A DNA stretch of 8,916 bases from Candidatus Hydrogenedentota bacterium. Lineage in GTDB: Bacteria > Hydrogenedentota > Hydrogenedentia > Hydrogenedentales > CAITNO01. Position numbers and translations under genes: made by a program. Location of the stretch: NCBI GenBank assembly GCA_903822375.1, contig CAIJOU010000823.1:1-8916 (forward strand). The letters are read 5' to 3'. The number at the start of each line of letters is the position of its first letter. The first letter of the stretch is position 1. A model generated the notes under the pieces. It ran no database searches and had not been told where the DNA came from. It was given only the letters and a program-made list of their open reading frames with translations. Below are positions 6,221 through 8,916 of the stretch, piece by piece.

Positions 6221-6445
6221 GGGGGGCTCCTCCAGTGGGTTGGGGCTGTGTGTGGAATGGCGAGTGGCGCCTGGATGCGGCGCGGTCGCCGGTGCGAGTC
6301 CAGTGAGTCCTTTGAACGACGGGCGTCCAAATCTGGCATCGCCCATGGACTCAATAGTTATGTTCACGGCGGGACTTGCGCCCGCGCGGGCGTTCCGGGT
6401 CCAGTCCGGCCCCCCACGCCGAAACGGTGGTCTTTGGGTACAGGG

Positions 6446-6526
6446 GGAGAGACGGATGCTGTCACGCCGCTCGACGCTTCCGGGTGCAGCGCCGCAGGCG
6501 GGGCGCAGTTTGGCATCCGTCTCTCC
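6446..6526. repeat. 81-bp unit with 14-bp perfect terminal inverted repeats (MITE- or REP-like)
   Basis: GGAGAGACGGATGC (6446-6459) is the exact reverse complement of GCATCCGTCTCTCC (6513-6526). The 53-base interior contains further self-complementary GC-rich pieces (GCCGC/GCGCCG type). Nothing in it looks coding. Size and symmetry fit a miniature inverted-repeat element or a large REP-type palindrome, or an intercistronic RNA hairpin between the HxHLLL-protein gene and the integrase. I see no second copy in this window. Confidence 0.6.
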
Positions 6527-6594
6527 GGGAATTTGCGCGTCCCGCCGCTGGGGATTTGTGTGGACGCGCCAAACGCCGCGCGAGCGCTTGGTCT

Positions 6595-6654
6595 TCGGCA
6601 CTCCGGGTGCCGAGGCGTTCCCTTGTCGCACGCTTCCGGTCAGCGCCGGAAGCG
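6595..6654. terminator. Two adjacent tight hairpins downstream of the 187-residue protein gene
   Basis: TCGGCAC-TCCGG-GTGCCGA (6595-6613) has a 7-bp perfect stem with a 5-base loop, and CGCTTCCGG-TCAGCG-CCGGAAGCG (6631-6654) a 9-bp perfect stem with a 6-base loop. Both would form in transcripts leaving the minus-strand gene that ends at 6771. Neither is followed by a T-run, so factor-dependent termination, RNA stabilisation or a REP-type repeat are equally possible. Confidence 0.4.
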
Positions 6655-6770
6655 CCTCAACTGCGCGGGGCACTGGCAACGCGCCGCCCGTGGATGCAGG
6701 CGCACGACGGTCCCGCGATGGACGGGTTTGGGTGGACTCGGGTCTGGCTTGGGTGCCAGTCGGCCCGTCC

Positions 6771-7334
6771 TCAAAGAATGTCGAGCCCGGTCCGCATTGC
6801 CTTGGTTTTGCTGAGTGATGGGTACCGGTGCACGACCTCCCCGTCGAGGGTGACGTGCGTGACCGGGCTGCCGTGGTAGGTCCAGGCGGAGAACCGCGCT
6901 ACGACTTCCGCCCTTGTCTCTGGAGTGAAATCAAGCAGGAGATGGAAGTGCTCCTTGCGGCCGACGTGCTGGACGAACAGCCCGCCGGTGAAGCCGGAGT
7001 CGTGGAAGTGCTCCATCGCGAATGCGGCCCGCCACGCGTAGAGCGAGTTGGGACGCTTGCGGGTCTCTAGGACGAGTTCGTGCAGCCGGACGACGCGCGC
7101 CAGCACCGCCTCCGAGTCCGTGCTGCGCCGCACCCCCTCATCGTACTCGGACGCCCCCAGGCCCATCGCCCGGCTGCGCTCCGTGGTCACGATTTCCCAC
7201 GCGACGGGGTTCCTGTCAGCCCACCTCACGGCACGCGCGTTCTCAGGCGTCCACGCCGCGATGAAGCGCACCACGCGGGACTTCACCGGCGGCGGGGGCG
7301 GTGCCATGTAGGGGCAAATCATGCGTTTGGTCAT
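6771..7334 (-). CDS. Unknown 187-residue protein with an HxHLLL motif (possible HUH-type nuclease)
   Basis: The ATG at 7334 is preceded by a strong AAGGAG seven bases upstream, so translation is well supported. The gene follows the 104-residue protein gene by only 12 bases, so the two are probably one operon. After a proline run (11-16), the chain is a compact, soluble, Arg/Ala-rich protein with no membrane segment. Around residue 129 it reads GRKEHFHLLLDF. His-x-His followed by hydrophobic residues is the signature of HUH replication and transfer endonucleases, and Y171 (HRYPSLSKTK), about 40 residues later, could serve as the nucleophile tyrosine. The expected YxxK spacing is not clean, and the protein is short for a plasmid Rep, so this is a suggestion from motif only. 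I do not recognise the family. If correct, it would nick DNA at an origin or transfer site. Confidence 0.8.
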   Translation of the reverse strand: MTKRMICPYMAPPPPPVKSRVVRFIAAWTPENARAVRWADRNPVAWEIVTTERSRAMGLGASEYDEGVRRSTDSEAVLARVVRLHELVLETRKRPNSLYAWRAAFAMEHFHDSGFTGGLFVQHVGRKEHFHLLLDFTPETRAEVVARFSAWTYHGSPVTHVTLDGEVVHRYPSLSKTKAMRTGLDIL

Positions 7335-7346
7335 GGTGGTTCTCCT

Positions 7347-7661
7347 TCAGTATTCATCGGGCAGAAGGAAGGTGGTGGCCTGCCGATGATGTTTGTTGTC
7401 GATTTCTGCGTCGGTGATGACCCAGAGCTTCTGGCCGTCCGGCAGGGTGTAGGCGCTCATCAGCCGAGCGCCGGTGCGCAGGGCGTCGTCGTTGGCCCGC
7501 TTGTCGTCGTCGCACAGGTCGCCCCAGTCGCCTCGGGCGTGGCGGCTCAGGAGGTGCAGCGGGTCTGTGCCGCAGGCGGCCAGCGCCTCCAGGGCAGCAG
7601 GCGTGCACACGACGGGGCCGAGCTCGAAGCTCACTGTGGGGGTGTGTTCATCGCGGTGCAT
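7347..7661 (-). CDS. Small conserved plasmid/ICE-associated protein of unknown function
   Basis: A 104-residue soluble protein. The start at 7661 (MHRDEH) has GGAG nine bases upstream; the frame runs further upstream but through a stem-loop-rich leader. The sequence CTPAALEALAACG...LLSRHARGDWGDL, then the DDDKRANDDAL..GARLMSAY stretch, with a C-terminal VITDAE...ATTFLLPDEY, matches what I remember of a small protein family found repeatedly on plasmids and integrative elements of proteobacteria. It is usually labelled 'hypothetical' or 'plasmid-related', and no biochemical role is known to me. The conserved core is HxxGDWG followed by D, N and SAYT. It lies first in a probable two-gene operon with the HxHLLL protein. 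Its presence supports the reading of the region as a mobile element. Confidence 0.9.
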   Translation of the reverse strand: MHRDEHTPTVSFELGPVVCTPAALEALAACGTDPLHLLSRHARGDWGDLCDDDKRANDDALRTGARLMSAYTLPDGQKLWVITDAEIDNKHHRQATTFLLPDEY

Positions 7662-7822
7662 GGTTGTGTGCTCCGGCGGCCCGACGCGATCGGGCCGGGT
7701 GGTTGAAGGGTTCAGTGCGGGAGAGAGAAACGCCCTCCCCCGGGGACATTTGGGGACTCTTTTCCAGGCGCTGCTCGGCCTCGGCTCTGCTCGCGAGAGA
7801 GTCCAGGCGTTTCTGAAAGTTT

Positions 7823-7833
7823 GGCAATTTGCC
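7823..7833. promoter_or_regulatory. Operator-like palindrome upstream of the two-gene operon
   Basis: GGCAATTTGCC is a perfect palindrome around a central T, standing out as an A/T-rich spot in GC-rich DNA about 160 bases upstream of the start codon at 7661. A dimeric regulator could bind it. No regulator gene is visible in the window. Confidence 0.25.
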
Positions 7834-7843
7834 ATGGATGGGT

Positions 7844-7891
7844 GATGCCCGACGGTGCCCCCGGCGTCGCCGCGAGGGGGCACCCGGCATC
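7844..7891. repeat. Long GC-rich stem-loop
   Basis: GGTGCCCCC (7854-7862) pairs perfectly with GGGGGCACC (7876-7884), and outside it GATGCC (7844-7849) pairs with GGCATC (7886-7891), separated from the inner stem by a small asymmetric bulge. The loop is 13 bases. There is no following T-run. It could be a terminator-like element, a REP-type palindrome or a leader hairpin of the downstream minus-strand operon. Confidence 0.55.
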
Positions 7892-7952
7892 CGGGGCGGG
7901 GCAGGTGCGATGGAATGTGGTAATCGGAGTTGACCCGCCCAAGCTCTCAAAG

Positions 7953-8013
7953 GTCCATCCCCGCCCGGTTGCGGTGTCCGGCGCGGTTGTTGCGTCGGCG
8001 GGCGGGGATGGAC
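7953..8013 (-). terminator. 15-bp stem-loop just after the 223-residue protein gene
   Basis: GTCCATCCCCGCCCG (7953-7967) and CGGGCGGGGATGGAC (7999-8013) are perfect reverse complements around a 31-base loop. The hairpin begins 18 bases after the stop codon at 8032 on the minus strand, the position expected for a transcription end. Only CCTTTGAG follows, not a proper T-run, so intrinsic termination is uncertain; mRNA 3'-end protection is an alternative. Confidence 0.5.
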
Positions 8014-8031
8014 ACAGAAACGGGGATGCGG

Positions 8032-8703
8032 TCAGGCGTCGACCATGCAGGGCTCGGCATCGGCCGCGTCGGTGGCGTCGCCATCGGCAATGCCGGGCTC
8101 ATCGACATCGGCCGCGGACTCCCTGCGCTTGCCGCCGGATTTCTTCGGGGTGCGGTCCTTCGCGGCAGCGAAGGGGTTCTCGCGCTTCGGCGGGACCAGC
8201 GGCTCCATTTTCACGCTGCCGTCGCCGTTCTTCTCGGGCTCGGCGGTGCGCATGGCCTCCGCCCATTCGTCGAAGTCCCCGCACAGCAGGCTCATGCCCT
8301 TGTGCTCGGGGTCCTCGACGGCCAGGCCCTCGGCGCGGAGCACTGCAGTAATGAAACCACTGTTAGTTGTGCTGCGGGAGCGGAACGCCTGGGACATCAA
8401 GTTTGCCTTAAATGGCTGGCCTGCCAGCACGCCGGGCGAGAAACAGGCCCTCACCCGCGAGAGGGGAACGAACTCGCGCGAGTGCCTTCCCGACCCCTCG
8501 TTGGAGAGCAGCCGGAGGAAGATTTCCGCGCCGATGCGCCCGATTTGGAACTCTATAGCCCCCCCTCCGCGTGCGGGATTTAGCTTTCCACATTTTCGAG
8601 TGGCAACGATGGCCACTTGCGCCGACTCGTCATCGGCGGGAATGTCCGCGCCGCCGTCGGGCAGCTCGGTGTGCTTGTCTCTTTTGGCTTTGGGTTTCGT
8701 CAT
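8032..8703 (-). CDS. Unknown 223-residue protein with charged disordered tail
   Basis: The start at 8703 (MTKPKAKRDKH) has AAGGAG 14 bases upstream, farther than usual, and no closer in-frame start codon exists. It begins seven bases after the stop of the upstream gene, so the two are probably co-transcribed. A short basic/acidic N-terminus (1-30) leads to a likely folded core, about 31-140, containing GAIEFQIGRIGAEIFLRLLS, EFVPLSRVRACF and NSGFITAVLRAEGL. Residues about 150-223 are low-complexity: Lys/Arg/Pro first (PPKRENPFAAAKDRTPKKSG), then Asp/Ala-rich to the end. No membrane segment or catalytic motif is visible. I do not recognise the family. The layout of a small globular core plus charged tail is common in DNA-associated proteins of mobile elements, which is only a hint. 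Confidence 0.8.
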   Translation of the reverse strand: MTKPKAKRDKHTELPDGGADIPADDESAQVAIVATRKCGKLNPARGGGAIEFQIGRIGAEIFLRLLSNEGSGRHSREFVPLSRVRACFSPGVLAGQPFKANLMSQAFRSRSTTNSGFITAVLRAEGLAVEDPEHKGMSLLCGDFDEWAEAMRTAEPEKNGDGSVKMEPLVPPKRENPFAAAKDRTPKKSGGKRRESAADVDEPGIADGDATDAADAEPCMVDA

Positions 8704-8710
8704 GGTGTTT

Positions 8711-8916
8711 TCACTTGCTCCTTGTTGTGATGGGTGGCACGGACCGAAGCGCTGCAGTCGTCTCGGGTCCGAGGCGGTCGAGGGCGATGCCGACGGCGAT
8801 GTCGGCCGCCTTCTCGGCGGCGCAACCGGCCACGCGGCCGAGGTCAACGCCCGCCACGGTGTGGTCCGATCGGGGTTCATAGCGATGGTCCGAACCGGAT
8901 GGCTCGGGCCGGGAAC
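8711..8916 (-). CDS. 3' end of an unidentified gene running off the window
   Basis: On the minus strand a frame is open from the window edge to a TGA at 8711-8713, giving the last 67 residues of a protein. The section TVAGVDLGRVAGCAAEK, followed by AADIAVGIALDRLGPETTAAL, reads as amphipathic helix, and the codons have strong G/C at third positions, unlike the overlapping frame that starts at 8880. It ends seven bases before the next gene, whose ribosome binding site lies inside it, so the two look like one operon. The 5' part lies outside the window, and the family cannot be recognised from this fragment. Confidence 0.6.
   Translation of the reverse strand, partial: SRPEPSGSDHRYEPRSDHTVAGVDLGRVAGCAAEKAADIAVGIALDRLGPETTAALRSVPPITTRSK

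Larger units (their letters stand above)
6221..6770. other. Hairpin-rich noncoding region upstream of the integrase
   Basis: This 550-bp stretch has no supported gene on either strand; the open frames read as Arg/Gly/Pro-rich chance translation. It is unusually dense in secondary structure: TGAGTCC (6304-6310) with GGACTCA (6347-6353) enclosing GGGCG/CGCCC; a perfect 14-bp palindrome CGCCCGCGCGGGCG at 6379-6392; an 80-bp unit with 14-bp terminal inverted repeats (6446-6526); and two tight hairpins at 6595-6613 and 6631-6654. The integrase promoter, and possibly its attachment site, should lie here, but I cannot place either. Confidence 0.5.
7662..8031. other. Noncoding leader/terminator region between two minus-strand transcription units
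   Basis: No gene is supported in these 370 bases. On the minus strand it contains, in order, a long stem-loop after the 223-residue protein gene (7953-8013), a GC-rich stem-loop (7844-7891), an operator-like palindrome GGCAA-T-TTGCC (7823-7833), and then a leader with a GGACTCT/AGAGTCC inverted repeat (7753-7759 with 7796-7802) before the start codon at 7661. The promoter of the two-gene operon should lie around 7750-7850, but no convincing hexamer pair stands out. Confidence 0.45.

Noticed and set aside
6282..6420. tRNA-like T-arm fragments near the integrase (GGTGCGAGTCC, and CCGGGTCCAGTCCGG)
   Set aside because: T-loop consensus is not met, and no acceptor or anticodon stem can be drawn; no match to the tRNA-Leu 3' end.
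6221..6679. N-terminal extension of the integrase frame upstream of 6220
   Set aside because: The extension crosses the inverted repeats and hairpins and has no integrase similarity; the ATG at 6220 has a strong GGAGGAG signal and starts the conserved domain.
7648..7950. 100-residue minus-strand frame overlapping the leader of the two-gene operon
   Set aside because: It overlaps the long stem-loop and the start of the supported 104-residue gene in another frame, lacks a start signal and resembles no family I know, although a short stretch near KLPNFQKRLDSLASRAEAEQ looks helical.

Overview
The window is a GC-rich bacterial sequence. Genes use Shine-Dalgarno-led ATG starts, and the one tRNA carries an encoded CCA end. 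No housekeeping protein gene is visible apart from the tRNA. Everything else looks like the replication and integration part of an integrative element (plasmid-like island, ICE or prophage). I cannot name the host below 'GC-rich bacterium'.

Left flank (1-967): a strong 11-bp inverted repeat at the very start, about 430 bases without a supported gene, a tRNA-Leu(UAA) on the minus strand (488-574), and then the promoter and leader region of the main gene. A 15-bp perfect inverted repeat (298-312/432-446) lies just downstream of the tRNA in its direction of transcription.

Central gene (968-3958, plus): a 996-residue fusion protein. It has a CxxC/CxxC zinc finger, a DnaG-like Toprim primase, a Pro/Ala-rich linker, a degenerate DnaQ-like 3'-5' exonuclease domain and a family A DNA polymerase. 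The primase and polymerase motifs are intact, with two Glu-to-Asp changes in polymerase motifs A and C. Almost every metal-binding residue of the exonuclease domain has been replaced. The gene therefore encodes priming and elongation in one chain without visible proofreading, and no helicase is present in it.

Repeat region (3959-4728): a convergent intergenic region of about 770 bp with no convincing gene. It has two families of 9-bp-periodic iteron-like repeats in opposite orientations (GCAAACnnn on the left, nnnGTTTGC on the right), a diverged 148-bp tandem duplication, a second 104-bp tandem duplication and a short A/T-rich palindromic stretch. It is the best candidate for the element's replication origin.

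Right part (4729-8916), all on the minus strand. Listed in the order in which it is transcribed, from high to low coordinates: the 3' end of an unidentified gene, a 223-residue unknown protein with a disordered charged tail, a stem-loop, a structured leader region, a 104-residue protein of a family I associate with plasmids and ICEs, a 187-residue unknown protein with an HxHLLL motif, a hairpin-rich noncoding stretch, a tyrosine recombinase (integrase), a terminator, and a 71-residue single-pass membrane protein. Taken together, the integrase would move the element, the primase-polymerase would copy it, and the repeat region would be where copying starts. The last two statements are inference.
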